From Acidobacteriota bacterium (GTDB lineage: Bacteria > Acidobacteriota > Blastocatellia > RBC074): a stretch of 64,000 bases of DNA. The notes beneath the pieces were generated by a model, which had not been told where the DNA came from, did no database searches, and saw only the letters and a program-made list of their open reading frames with translations. The stretch spans positions 30,961-94,960 of the forward strand of contig JAFDVL010000096.1 of assembly GCA_018268995.1 (NCBI GenBank), in the 5' to 3' direction. Position 1 is the first letter of the stretch. Every line of letters starts with the position of its first letter. Positions 30,834-40,478 of the stretch are shown here, piece after piece. A program made the translations under genes and the position numbers.

Positions 30834-33800
30834 ATGTTTCGAGCACGCAATCCAGCGTTGCCAGGCAGTATTGAAGGTTCGCTTGAAAGTGCGAATATGG
30901 GAAATTCTCTACATCAGCCGGATGAATTGATACCGCAGCGATGGGCTGGCGGGCAAAGTATCAATTGGTTGTTTCAACAGGCGCGAATCGCATTACGGCA
31001 ATTTAAGTATGAAGAGGCTCTGAGGCATGGCGAAGCCGCATTGAGCATTCCCAGTATTTCAGAGGAAGAAACAGCCACGATTCGATGTGTGATGGCTGAT
31101 ACCTGCGAAAAGCTTTCGCGGTTTTCCGATGCCGTCGCGCTTCTTGCTTGCTACGAAGAAGATAAAAATCGTGAATCGCTTTCGCCCAGGTTGCAATGCG
31201 AGGTCGTACGACACCTCGGCTCGGCTTATGGCGGAACCAGAGAAATTCCAAAGGCTCTTTCCTGGGCCAGACAAGCGTTAAAGCAAGCGGATTTGGAAGG
31301 TGATCCGGGCGAAGTCGGCGCGTGCCGATTATTGCTGGGAACGTTATATCGCCGCCTCGGGGAAATTCGATTTGCCCAGGAGCATTATGCCGAAGCGCGG
31401 ATATTGGCACTGCAAAGTGGCGATGATTTGTTACAAGTGCAGGCTCTCAACGGGTTGGGGCTGATCTGCCTAACCGAAAGCGATTGGTCGGGGGCGCAGC
31501 GCGCCTTTGAGCAAGCCCATAAACTGCTGCCCGACGATGAAGCGCCCCTTTTACGCGGCAGCCTGTTTATCAATCAAGCGATTGGCCCACAACTTCAGGG
31601 GCGCTGGCGGGAAAGCGTCGCGTTGTTGGAACAAGCGATTGCGCCGCTGGAAATAGCACGTCAGCCGCGCTTACTGTCCAATGCGCGATCCAATCTGGGG
31701 TACAGCCTGATGCGACTTGGCGAAATGCAAGCTGCACAAGCTGCCTTTCAGCAGGCATTAGCCGAAGCACGTGCCTGTGAAGCATTATTGGTTGAAGCCA
31801 GCACATTGGAATCGCTGGGAGAATTACATTACATCCAGGGCGATTTTCTGGCAGGCGAAGATCACCTGCAAAAGGGCTGGGATATTCTGCAAGCAATTCA
31901 CGTTGGCTTCAATGAAGCTCAATTTCACCTGACGCAAGGGCGTTGTCGTTTAATTGCCGAGAAACCGGAAGAAGCATTGGCTTCATTTCAGGCCAGTCTG
32001 GAAATCTGCGAACGCATGAGCGATCCGCGCGGGCAAACGGTTGCGCGCCTCTGGCTGATTGAGGCGTATCTGAGTCTGGGACAACAGAAAGAAGCCATGT
32101 GGTTGCAGGCAGAAGTTCGTGGCGAGATTGAACGGATGGCGCTGACGCCTTTACTGGCGCACTTGAAAGAGGTTTCCGGTCATTTGGCGCTCCTTTCCCA
32201 GCACGTAGTCGAAGCCGTTAAATATTTCAGCCGCGCCGTCACGCTCTGGGAAATGATGGAAGACCGTTACCGGATGGCCGTCGCCAACTTTCATCTGGGA
32301 CAAGCGTATGCACAGGCAGGCGAAACGGGACGTGCGCTGGCGGTTCTGGAACAAGCCCGAAGTATTTTTCAACAATTGGGGGCAACTCCAATGCTGAACC
32401 GCACTGAAACCGCGCTCAAGGTGGTGCCTGCCCAGACAAAAGCAAAGGCTGCGCCGCGCGCCTTGTCTTCCACCATTGTTTCCGCCTTGACGCGGTTGCA
32501 CGAAACGGGTGGGGTTCGCGCGTTGTTGTTGCGGGAGCTTGCACACATCTTGCACGAAGACTTTGCCGCAGTTCCGGTAATTATTTTTCATCAAATAGCC
32601 GGGCAGGACGTAACGCCCATCATTTCTCTTGGTTGCGACGAACAACAGGCAAAATCGCTGGCGCGTCTGGTGAAAGGCGATGAAAAGCGCGGGGACAAAC
32701 GACGGCTTTATTCCTTGTTAGCTGACACAGAAGAACAGTTGACATTGTACATCGGCAGACATAGCGATGAGTTGACGGATACGCTGCTGGCCTTGCTGAT
32801 CCGGGAAACTGAAGTCGGATTAGAGCGAGATCGCTGGTTGCCGCGCACAACGCGGGGGAACAGCAATTCGGTTGCCTTACCCCCACAATTGTTGCTGCCT
32901 GGGCTGGTCTATCGCAGTGAAACGATTCGCAAAATCGTAGAGCAAATTTACAACCTTCGCACCAGTGATATTCCCATTCTCATCACCGGAGAAACGGGTA
33001 CGGGAAAAGATGTCATTGCCCGCGCCATTCATACCCTGAGCAGTCGTTCAGCACATCCCTTTATCCCATTCAACTGTGCTGCTACGCCGCGCGAATTGGT
33101 GGAATCGCAACTTTTTGGACATCGTCATGGGGCCTTTACAGGAGCCAGAACAGACTTCCCCGGACTGATCGGAGCAGCAGAAAAAGGAACGCTCTTTCTG
33201 GATGAAATTGGCGAATTGGCCCGTGAGGTCCAACCCAAAATGCTCCGGTTTTTACAAGACGGAGAAATTCAACGATTGGGCGAAACAAAACCTCGCCGGG
33301 CCAACGTGCGGGTGATCGCTGCCACCAATCGAGATTTGAAAGCGATGGTGGACGTTGGGGAATTTCGCATGGATCTTTATTACCGCCTCAATGTTGTGCA
33401 ATTTTACCTGCCACCTTTGCGCGAGCGCCGCGAAGAAATCCCGCTCCTTACAGAGCATTTCCTTCAGCGCTATACCAAGTTGGCGGGCAAACAAAAGATC
33501 ACGATACCGCCGAAGGTAATGGATTTGTTGCGCCGCTACGATTGGCCGGGCAATGCCAGAGAATTGGAAAATGAAATTCAGCGGTTGGTGGCGTTGACGC
33601 CGACGGGAACAGGAATTACGCCAGAGGCGCTTTCGCCAGCAATCACCCAGCCAGCACCGCTCCAGTTGGTTGGCGCTTCGCATCGGACGCCTATCAAAAG
33701 AACGTTGGCGGAAATTCTGGCCGCCACTGAAAAAGAAATCGTCAACGAATCGCTGGCGCGCCACAATGGGAATCTTTCTCGTGTCGCATTGGAGCTGGGG

Positions 33801-33866
33801 ATTTCCCGCAATGGATTACGCAAAATGATCACGCGGCTGGGGCTTGATCGCTATGGAGCGGAATAG
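30834..33866 (+). CDS. TPR-domain sigma-54 activator
   Basis: A 1010-aa regulator without a receiver domain. About 530 residues of TPR-type helical repeats (FKYEEALRHGEAALSIP ... GETGRALAVLEQARSIFQQL) form the sensory half. A short GAF-like linker (about 560-680) comes next. The AAA+ domain has Walker A GETGTGKD (719-726), the sigma-54 loop GAFTGA (766-771) and Walker B LFLDEIGE. A Fis-type HTH (NGNLSRVALELGISRNGLRK) ends the protein. Such proteins activate sigma-54 promoters in response to ligand or protein binding by the TPR part. It stands directly upstream of the EPS locus, separated by 775 non-coding bases, and is a likely regulator of it; I found no clear -24/-12 promoter there. The start could also be the ATG at 30897. 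Confidence 0.88.
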   Translation: MFRARNPALPGSIEGSLESANMGNSLHQPDELIPQRWAGGQSINWLFQQARIALRQFKYEEALRHGEAALSIPSISEEETATIRCVMADTCEKLSRFSDAVALLACYEEDKNRESLSPRLQCEVVRHLGSAYGGTREIPKALSWARQALKQADLEGDPGEVGACRLLLGTLYRRLGEIRFAQEHYAEARILALQSGDDLLQVQALNGLGLICLTESDWSGAQRAFEQAHKLLPDDEAPLLRGSLFINQAIGPQLQGRWRESVALLEQAIAPLEIARQPRLLSNARSNLGYSLMRLGEMQAAQAAFQQALAEARACEALLVEASTLESLGELHYIQGDFLAGEDHLQKGWDILQAIHVGFNEAQFHLTQGRCRLIAEKPEEALASFQASLEICERMSDPRGQTVARLWLIEAYLSLGQQKEAMWLQAEVRGEIERMALTPLLAHLKEVSGHLALLSQHVVEAVKYFSRAVTLWEMMEDRYRMAVANFHLGQAYAQAGETGRALAVLEQARSIFQQLGATPMLNRTETALKVVPAQTKAKAAPRALSSTIVSALTRLHETGGVRALLLRELAHILHEDFAAVPVIIFHQIAGQDVTPIISLGCDEQQAKSLARLVKGDEKRGDKRRLYSLLADTEEQLTLYIGRHSDELTDTLLALLIRETEVGLERDRWLPRTTRGNSNSVALPPQLLLPGLVYRSETIRKIVEQIYNLRTSDIPILITGETGTGKDVIARAIHTLSSRSAHPFIPFNCAATPRELVESQLFGHRHGAFTGARTDFPGLIGAAEKGTLFLDEIGELAREVQPKMLRFLQDGEIQRLGETKPRRANVRVIAATNRDLKAMVDVGEFRMDLYYRLNVVQFYLPPLRERREEIPLLTEHFLQRYTKLAGKQKITIPPKVMDLLRRYDWPGNARELENEIQRLVALTPTGTGITPEALSPAITQPAPLQLVGASHRTPIKRTLAEILAATEKEIVNESLARHNGNLSRVALELGISRNGLRKMITRLGLDRYGAE

Positions 33867-34641
33867 TGGGAACTGAGTGAACACTGCTGGTTATCTTGTT
33901 GCCACCTGCTGAAATGGCCTAGTTGCAGCATTTAAAGGGCACCCGTGATCCCTTGATTTCATGAAAGTGGTAACTGAGTGCGCAGGGCAGAGGGTTTGAT
34001 GTTTTGGCAACGGACGTCAGTAAAAACCAAGTAACTGCGCGTAACTATCGGTCTTTTGTGGAAGTTGTCGTGAAAAAAGATGACGACAGAGAGGAGCAAA
34101 TCAATCTGGCACAGCGATTGACTGAGAGAAACTCACAAGGTCAGGCAAATGTGTGTCTGGATAAGCAATTCGTCTCTGCTGATGGCAAAGTGATGTTGTG
34201 ACCCTTCCCTTGTAAAGGGTACGCAATCAAAAGTACAAACCCGAAAAAGCAAGACCGCGTATCGGTCATCCGAGGAGGTCAGACTCTTACTCAGTTAAAT
34301 AACATTTCACCCATAAAAATGGTCAGCCCAGGCCCCGGTGGTAGACATCGTGCTATGACTTACTCCTCAGTTGAGTTTGCTGTAGGACGCTCATGTGTTT
34401 TTCTTGTCTTGCAGTTTTTGCATCTGCATTGCGCACCTAATTTCATTACCACCTGACGAGAATTGCGATCATTCTCTCTGCGTAACAACCCAAGCCAACG
34501 AACTGTATCTCTGCTTGAGAGTAATCAGGCTCCCTTCTCTGGCAGGCTCATCATTCCCTCTTTTAAAGCACTCGCGCGGCGATTTACACGCGAGTTAGGC
34601 AGGGCGTGTTGTAGCGAAGTTTTCAAATGGAAGGAAAGGTT
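33867..34641. promoter_or_regulatory. Long non-coding region upstream of the EPS locus
   Basis: No gene is supported in this 775-bp stretch. A 65-codon frame at 34004-34201 lacks a ribosome site and family features. Several modest hairpins are present: ACCCTT/AAGGGT near 34202-34221, GACCG/CGGTC near 34253, and ACTCGCG/CGCGAGT near 34570-34595. A TGGCAC-N5-TTGAC segment near 34107 resembles a sigma-54 promoter but lacks the essential GC at -12. The length and the adjacent activator gene suggest a regulatory leader for the EPS operon. Confidence 0.45.
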
Positions 34642-34806
34642 ATGCGGAAAGTTAGGAATCAAATGAACACTGCCTCTGGCAGCCAGGAAAAAGACATCCA
34701 GTTGGAAGATGGCGATTATGTGCTTGTTCCAGATTCCAAGCTTTCCCGATTTAGCCGGATCGTAGATGCATTTCGCTCTTTATTCCCCGGCTTCACGATC
34801 ACGTAA
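34642..34806 (+). CDS. 54-aa ORF resembling the C-terminus of an SLBB/polysaccharide-export protein
   Basis: A short ORF with a good ribosome site (AAGGAAAGGTT before the ATG) and a stop 10 bp before the GumC-like start, hence translationally linked to it. The segment IQLEDGDYVLVPDSKLSR looks like the end of an SLBB domain (L.dGD.v.VP) as found in Wza-type outer-membrane export proteins, but the rest of such a protein is missing. It is either a truncated remnant of a lost export gene or a small protein in its own right. It begins MRKVRNQMNTASGQEKD. No hydrophobic segment is present. Confidence 0.5.
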   Translation: MRKVRNQMNTASGSQEKDIQLEDGDYVLVPDSKLSRFSRIVDAFRSLFPGFTIT

Positions 34807-34816
34807 AGGAATGGAT

Positions 34817-36358
34817 ATGCAGTTTGAATCCTCATCCTCTCACAGTTCTGAAGCCGCCGTTAGCCCGTTGACTGTCCTGCGCCAGGTGCAAACCGTTGTT
34901 GTTGCGCACAAATGGCTGGCGCTGGTCTTGCTGTTGGGCGTGGTCGTCAGCGGAATGATACTGACATTGATGACCCCACCTGTGTACGAGGCTTCGATTA
35001 AGGTTCTTGTAGCCCGCGAACGTGTTGATCCGCGCATCAGTCCCGGAGCCAGCAATGGCGATATGCCACGCCCGGAAATCGGCGAAGAGGAATTTAATTC
35101 CGAACTCGAAATTATCCGTAGTCGCGAAGTCATTGAAGCCGTCGTCAAAGAGCTGGCGCTGGACAAAGAGCCTGAAAAACCAGCCGGGCAGATGGCGTCG
35201 GTGCGCAAGTTAGTGCGCGAGGCATTGCGACAGCCGGAGTCTCCGCCGATGGAACGTGCTGTGCAGAAGGTGGGTTCCAGTCTGGAAGCAGTTTCTGTCC
35301 GCAAGTCGCGCATTATTGTGGTGACCTATCGTGATGAAGACCCTGACCGGGCGGCAGCGGTGCTGAATACATTGTATCGGAAATATGCCGATCATCACCT
35401 GAATCTGCACGGCACGGCGCAAGCGGCGAACGTGTTTCAGAGTGAAGCGGTGGCCTTTCGCGACAAATTGGAAGCGGCAACAGAAGCACTGAAACGCTTC
35501 GACGCGCAAAGTGGTGTGGTGGATGCAGGCCCACAGAAAGACATTCTGTTGCGGCAGTATTACGAAATGCAAAATTCCGTGAATGCCGCACAAACTGAAC
35601 GGCACGAACTGGAACAGCGGTTGATCTCTCTCAAGGAACAGTTGACGGCACAGCCCGAAAAAATCGAAACGGGCACGGTCACGCGGTATGTAGATGCGCT
35701 CGACAAAATGAAGGAAGAAATTCTGACGATGGAATTGCAGCGCACGCAATTGCTGCAAAAGTATAAGGCCGATTCGCGCTTTGTGCGGGACATCGAACAA
35801 CGTCTGGCCCAGGCCCGCGCGGCCCTGGAGCGCGAGGAAAAGAATCCGCCGCAGGAACGGTCTGTCGCGCTCAATGAAATTCATCGCCGCTTACAAAATG
35901 ATTTGCTGAACACGCAATCTGCGCTGGCCACGATCACCGAGCGGGAAAAACGACTGGCAGCAGTTGCCGCACAATACAAAACCCAACTGTTGAAAATGGA
36001 TCGCCAGGCATTTGAAAAAGCCGATTTGGAACGCACACGCACAATTAATGAAGAGGCCTATCTGCTTTACCAAAAGAAGGCGCAGGAAGCGGAAATCACC
36101 AAAGCGCTGAATCAGCAAAAAGTCGTCAACGTCAATCTGGCCGAAGCCGCGCAACGTTCATCCAGACCCGTCAGCCCGAAACCATTGCTCAATCTGGTAA
36201 TGCTGCTGGTGGTCGGATTCTGGGCCGCGCTGGCAGGCTGTTTTGTGGCAGAAAGGCTGAACCCATTTTTACGCAACGAGGAACAAGTGCGGCAACGGTA
36301 CAAGATCAAAATTCTGGCGAATATCCCTGATTTAGCCAATTCTCAGGTGGATAGTTAA
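34817..36358 (+). CDS. GumC/Wzz-type polysaccharide chain-length determinant
   Basis: A 513-aa inner-membrane protein. TM1 (HKWLALVLLLGVVVSGMIL) and TM2 (LLNLVMLLVVGFWAALAGCF) flank a large periplasmic region with long coiled coils (EALKRFDAQSGVVD ... EREKRLAAVAAQYK). This is the Wzz/GumC/PCP layout that controls polymer length and export. There is no C-terminal tyrosine kinase domain; the kinase-like ATPase is a separate gene 31 bp downstream. The start at 34817 is preferred because AAGGA lies 6 nt before it, right after the stop of the small ORF; the frame is open upstream to 34766. Confidence 0.92.
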   Translation: MQFESSSSHSSEAAVSPLTVLRQVQTVVVAHKWLALVLLLGVVVSGMILTLMTPPVYEASIKVLVARERVDPRISPGASNGDMPRPEIGEEEFNSELEIIRSREVIEAVVKELALDKEPEKPAGQMASVRKLVREALRQPESPPMERAVQKVGSSLEAVSVRKSRIIVVTYRDEDPDRAAAVLNTLYRKYADHHLNLHGTAQAANVFQSEAVAFRDKLEAATEALKRFDAQSGVVDAGPQKDILLRQYYEMQNSVNAAQTERHELEQRLISLKEQLTAQPEKIETGTVTRYVDALDKMKEEILTMELQRTQLLQKYKADSRFVRDIEQRLAQARAALEREEKNPPQERSVALNEIHRRLQNDLLNTQSALATITEREKRLAAVAAQYKTQLLKMDRQAFEKADLERTRTINEEAYLLYQKKAQEAEITKALNQQKVVNVNLAEAAQRSSRPVSPKPLLNLVMLLVVGFWAALAGCFVAERLNPFLRNEEQVRQRYKIKILANIPDLANSQVDS

Positions 36359-36389
36359 GGGGGCGGAGCTAGTCTCAAGAGGTACAGAT

Positions 36390-37340
36390 ATGACTCGCAA
36401 TGCAGGCAACTGGAAAAAAGAACGGGGCGATCAGGAAGTTCCCATTCTTCTTGATCTGAGTTTTGAGGCTGGCATAGACGAATTGTTTCGCCCGTTTCTG
36501 AATCCGGTCGCTGAACAAACGTCCCTGCCACCTGAACAGGACGCACCGCCTGCAAATGTGCCGACGGAGGCGCAAACCATTCCGGGGCAATTTGAAGTGA
36601 TCGTCCGCCCATTTACAGATTTCAGTAAACCGGACAAAGCCGCAGCAATGATGCAACCACGTCGGAAACACACCGTTGTGCAGCCGCCCCCGCAGGAAAA
36701 AATGCCGTCGCGAAAGCCTGTCGCGCCTATCGTTTTGCCCAAAACTGCTGCGCCCATCACACAGCCCCTGTCACACGACGCACGGGAAGAGTTGCTGGAA
36801 CTGCGGACAGAAGTCATGCATGCCGCACGAACGCACAACGTGCAAACACTGATGATTTGTGGCGTCGAATCGGGCGTGGGAGCCAGTTTTATTGCCGGTC
36901 ATTTGAGCCGCCTGTTAGCAGAATACGCCCAGATGAAGGTGGCATTTTTGACGCTGGTATCTGGCCCGGAAAAGAAATCAAACCGATTGACCCGGCGCAC
37001 CGCCCCAGCGCAACTGCAATTTCTATTACGCCACACGGAGCTACCGAATCTGGCTGAAATTGCCTCTGCCAATGGAACAATCACTCTGACAGAAATGCTT
37101 TGTAATTGCGCAACGGCAGAGGTGTTGCGTCAGATGAAAACAGAGTTCGATCTTATTGTGATTGATGCGCCCGCCATTGCAACGTATGGCGAAGCGGCGA
37201 TGCTCGCCGCGCTGGTGGATGGGGTAATCCTGGTAGCTCAACCAAATGTCACACCGTTGCGTCGCATGGATCGTGCGCATCGGCGTTTGCACAAAGCACG
37301 CGCCACGGTTTTAGGTGTGGTTTTTAATCGGCAGCGGTAA
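36390..37340 (+). CDS. Tyrosine-kinase-like / ParA-type ATPase with degenerate P-loop (CpsD-like)
   Basis: A 316-aa cytoplasmic protein. The first ~130 residues are a Pro/Gln-rich, low-complexity region. Residues ~150-316 form a BY-kinase/MinD-like ATPase fold: a P-loop region GVESGVGASF (158-167), a Walker A'-like LTLVSGPEKKSN and a Walker B-like FDLIVIDAPAIA. The Lys expected in the P-loop (GxGKS/T) is Ala165 here, so ATP hydrolysis is doubtful. It would act as a regulator of the neighbouring GumC/Wzz protein. No tyrosine-rich tail is visible, so autophosphorylation of the usual type is unlikely. Confidence 0.8.
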   Translation: MTRNAGNWKKERGDQEVPILLDLSFEAGIDELFRPFLNPVAEQTSLPPEQDAPPANVPTEAQTIPGQFEVIVRPFTDFSKPDKAAAMMQPRRKHTVVQPPPQEKMPSRKPVAPIVLPKTAAPITQPLSHDAREELLELRTEVMHAARTHNVQTLMICGVESGVGASFIAGHLSRLLAEYAQMKVAFLTLVSGPEKKSNRLTRRTAPAQLQFLLRHTELPNLAEIASANGTITLTEMLCNCATAEVLRQMKTEFDLIVIDAPAIATYGEAAMLAALVDGVILVAQPNVTPLRRMDRAHRRLHKARATVLGVVFNRQR

Positions 37341-37528
37341 ATGTTGCGTTGATGTGCGTCGGGCGTGTTTGAGCAATACGTCGCGCGGATCATTAACGGT
37401 CGTAGGAGAACAACTCGCTTTGGTGCGGTCAGAAGTCCCGAACTGATCTTTGGGGAAAGTGTTGTCAAAAAACGCTGATCTGACTGTCCGGCAGGATGCC
37501 AGAGCCTTGCTTAAGGAGACGGATAACT

Positions 37529-38935
37529 GTGAATCAGTCAGTTCGATCATCGCTTCTTGTGACACATCGCCTTCTGGATTTAGTCGCGCTGGGCCTTGCC
37601 TTTGTGACGGCTGCGGCATTGATCTCGCCCGGATCGGTGCAAGCGGTCAGCCGTTCGGTGCTGGCACTGGAACCACGCGTTTTTCTTTCGCTCGCGGTTT
37701 TATTGATTAGCTGGAGCGTATGTTTGTCCTCGCTCTGGCTGTATCGCTCAAAACGACTGGCCAACTGGCGTGCAGAGCTAATCGAGGTGTTCAAGGCAGT
37801 CAGCCTTTGCACATTGATCCTTTCCGCTGCCGAACTGATCCTGCAATGGAAAACCGTCAATCGTTGGGTGCTCATCAGTTTCTGGGGATTGGCGTCAACG
37901 CTGTTGTTTTTGATGCGACTCGTCAAAAAGTACACGTTGCGCCAGTTTCGTTTGCACGGGCGGAATTTGCGCCGCGTGGTGATCGTTGGCACCGGCCCGC
38001 GCGCTCAGCAAATGGCTGAAATGATCCGTGAACATGCCGAACTTGGCTACCGCCTGGTCGGGTTTATTGACAACGTCGAGCAGCCCGGTGTGATTGGCAA
38101 GCTTGACCGCATGGCCGAAATTCTCCGCGATAACATTGTGGATGAAATGATGATCGCACTGCCGATCAAGACGTTTTACGAAGAAATGGAAAACATCGTG
38201 CAGGCGGCAGCAGAACAAGGCATCACAGTGCGATTGCATTCCGATCTGTTTTCGGTGCGATTGACGCGGGCAGTGGCGGAGCAACTCGACGAAACCCCGA
38301 TTCTCTCTTTGTACACTGGCCCGGAATATAGCTGGGGCTTCGTCTGCAAACGAATCATAGATTTTTGCGGTGCCCTGATCTTACTTACCCTGCTTTCGCC
38401 GCTGCTTCTTCTGATCTCCATCCTGATCAAACTGACCTCGCCCGGCCCCGTGTTCTTTGTGCAAGATCGGCTGGGTTACAACAAACGGCTGTTTCGCATG
38501 TGGAAATTCCGCACGATGGTGGTGAATGCGCCCCAGATGCAAGCGCAGCTGGAACATCGCAACGAAGCAGGCGGGCCGGTCTTTAAAATCAAAGATGATC
38601 CCCGCGTCACGTCGCTCGGAAAATTCCTGCGTAAAACCAGCCTGGACGAATTGCCGCAACTGTTCAATGTGCTGCTGGGAGACCTTTCGCTGGTTGGCCC
38701 GCGTCCATTGCCGCGCCGTGATTATGACCGTTTTGACGAGTATTGGTTCAATCGCCGCTTCTCAGTCAAGCCAGGCATCACCTGTATCTGGCAAGTATCC
38801 GGGCGCAGCAATACCAATTTCGATTATTGGATTCGCCAGGATTTGGAATACATAGATCAATGGTCGCTCGCGTTGGATTTCAAAATTCTGCTCAAGACGA
38901 TTCCCGCCGTGCTGCGTGGGACAGGAGCAATGTAA
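37529..38935 (+). CDS. Undecaprenyl-phosphate sugar phosphotransferase (EPS priming enzyme)
   Basis: A 468-aa membrane enzyme that transfers a sugar-1-phosphate to undecaprenyl phosphate, the first step of EPS synthesis. Four to five N-terminal helices are followed by a CoA-binding/Rossmann-like cytosolic domain (RVVIVGTGPRAQQMAE), a further membrane segment (GALILLTLLSPLLLLISILI), and the catalytic bacterial-sugar-transferase domain (KFRTM, SLDELPQLFNVL, GPRPLP). This is the WcaJ/CpsE/GumD family layout; glucose or galactose is the usual sugar. The GTG start at 37529 has AAGGAG 10 nt upstream. Substrate identity cannot be read from the sequence. Confidence 0.93.
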   Translation: MNQSVRSSLLVTHRLLDLVALGLAFVTAAALISPGSVQAVSRSVLALEPRVFLSLAVLLISWSVCLSSLWLYRSKRLANWRAELIEVFKAVSLCTLILSAAELILQWKTVNRWVLISFWGLASTLLFLMRLVKKYTLRQFRLHGRNLRRVVIVGTGPRAQQMAEMIREHAELGYRLVGFIDNVEQPGVIGKLDRMAEILRDNIVDEMMIALPIKTFYEEMENIVQAAAEQGITVRLHSDLFSVRLTRAVAEQLDETPILSLYTGPEYSWGFVCKRIIDFCGALILLTLLSPLLLLISILIKLTSPGPVFFVQDRLGYNKRLFRMWKFRTMVVNAPQMQAQLEHRNEAGGPVFKIKDDPRVTSLGKFLRKTSLDELPQLFNVLLGDLSLVGPRPLPRRDYDRFDEYWFNRRFSVKPGITCIWQVSGRSNTNFDYWIRQDLEYIDQWSLALDFKILLKTIPAVLRGTGAM

Positions 38936-38945
38936 GAAAGCTCGT

Positions 38946-40478
38946 ATGCAAGAACTGTCAGCCACAACCATTCGACCGGGATTCAGCGCGACGACGATGC
39001 GTGTGGCGCTGGTGCTGGCTTCGATTGTATTGGGAATGGCATTGGGTATGGCGTTGGTGTTGCCGCCCATACAGGCCTTGCTTGTTTGTGCAACGCTTTG
39101 CGGGGTGCTGGGGCTGGGCCTCTGGTTATCAGTTCGGCTGCCTGTCGTACCGATTCTGCGCAATGCGCTGATTGCAGGATTCTTTTTCAAAAGCGAATTC
39201 GACCTGGTGAAGCTGGATCGCATGCATTCGCCGTCCGGTTTCAATGTTTCGCTCATGCTGCTGGCGGCAGTTTTGCTGATAGTAAATCACTTCTTCTCTG
39301 CACAATCCGTAAAGGCGAAACGTGTGTTGCCAATGGCATTCTGGCTCACGATGGGAGCACTGTTTTTCTGGTGCGTGTTGTCGGTGGCGTACGGCACCAG
39401 CGGCTTATCAGGACTGGCCTCGTTGTGGTCGTTGACGGGCAGTTTGTTGATCTGCTTCGTTGTTGCTACGCAATTTGACAACCGCGAAGCGTTGCGACAA
39501 ACCGCACTGTGCATTGCCGCCGCCGTTGCAGCCAATAGCCTGTTGGGCATCGCGCAGAACTGGTTCGATGCACTCAATTCGCTGACGCTGCTAGGTGGTG
39601 CGTTGGAAGAAGATTTGCTCAAAGTGGGCGACGGAGAAATCGCGCGCGTTTCCGGGTTGATGCGCAATCCAACAGCATTGGCACGCTCGCTGGTGACGTG
39701 GTCGCCAGTTTTTCTGGCCTTGCTGCCGTGGTCGTTTTCCGCCTTTCGTCGCTGGCAGCACACGTTGTTTTTTGTCTCAGCCGTGCTGCTGTTGCCTGCA
39801 CTCATCCTGACCTACGCACGCGGCGGATGGGCGGCATTCGGGCTGGCGATGCTGCTGATGCTCACGTTTACGTGGCGTGCATTGGAACCCAAAGCTCGTC
39901 AAAGATTATTGCCGAAGCTAAGCCTGGCCGCCTTTGTCCTGTTGTTCTTGTGCCTGCCCTTTGCACAGCCGATGTATGTGCGCCTGACGGAAGATGACCG
40001 TGGTTCGGCGTACGCGCGTGTTTCGACTGTCGAGGTCGCAACGACCATGATCAAAGACCATCCCCTGCTTGGGCTGGGGTTGAATTCATACTATGAGCAA
40101 GCGCGCCGCTATGACCGCACGCCTGATTTGATCAGCGAAGAGCTATTTGCCGTTCATAATTTTTACTTCCACATCGCGGCTGAAACCGGCGTGCCGGGTG
40201 TGTTGTTGTTTGTGGCGTTGCATTTGTTGGCAGCCTGGCAAGGCTGGCGCGCGATGCAAGGGCCTGATCTGCTGCTGCGTGCGTTGGCGCTTGGGTTGCT
40301 GTGCGGGCAAGCCGCGTTTCTTTTCACTGGATTGAAAGAACCCGGAACGTTGGGTTCCTGGTTGATGCAGGACACATTTTTGCTATTTGGATTATTGCTG
40401 GCAGTGGCAAGTGCAAATCAATCTCAGAACACAGGCCAAAGCACCAATCAGAGGGAGAATTATGCGCGAACCCGTTGA
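38946..40478 (+). CDS. O-antigen ligase/polymerase-type membrane protein
   Basis: A 510-aa integral membrane protein with about twelve hydrophobic segments, of the O-antigen ligase (Wzy_C/WaaL) superfamily. The characteristic large loop follows LTEDDRGSAYARV and contains HPLLGLGLNSYYEQ; the HNFYFHIAAETGVPGVLLF segment is typical of the ligase family. It would polymerise or ligate the lipid-linked repeat units in the periplasm. The ATG at 38946 lies 11 bp after the priming enzyme stop. Its 3' end overlaps the start of the flippase gene by 17 bp. Confidence 0.85.
   Translation: MQELSATTIRPGFSATTMRVALVLASIVLGMALGMALVLPPIQALLVCATLCGVLGLGLWLSVRLPVVPILRNALIAGFFFKSEFDLVKLDRMHSPSGFNVSLMLLAAVLLIVNHFFSAQSVKAKRVLPMAFWLTMGALFFWCVLSVAYGTSGLSGLASLWSLTGSLLICFVVATQFDNREALRQTALCIAAAVAANSLLGIAQNWFDALNSLTLLGGALEEDLLKVGDGEIARVSGLMRNPTALARSLVTWSPVFLALLPWSFSAFRRWQHTLFFVSAVLLLPALILTYARGGWAAFGLAMLLMLTFTWRALEPKARQRLLPKLSLAAFVLLFLCLPFAQPMYVRLTEDDRGSAYARVSTVEVATTMIKDHPLLGLGLNSYYEQARRYDRTPDLISEELFAVHNFYFHIAAETGVPGVLLFVALHLLAAWQGWRAMQGPDLLLRALALGLLCGQAAFLFTGLKEPGTLGSWLMQDTFLLFGLLLAVASANQSQNTGQSTNQRENYARTR

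Noticed and set aside
34105..34122. Possible sigma-54 promoter TGGCAC-N5-TTGAC
   Set aside because: The essential GC dinucleotide at -12 is GA, so it does not meet the consensus.
34004..34201. 65-codon frame before the EPS locus
   Set aside because: TTG start, no ribosome site, no domain or hydrophobic pattern; treated as non-coding.
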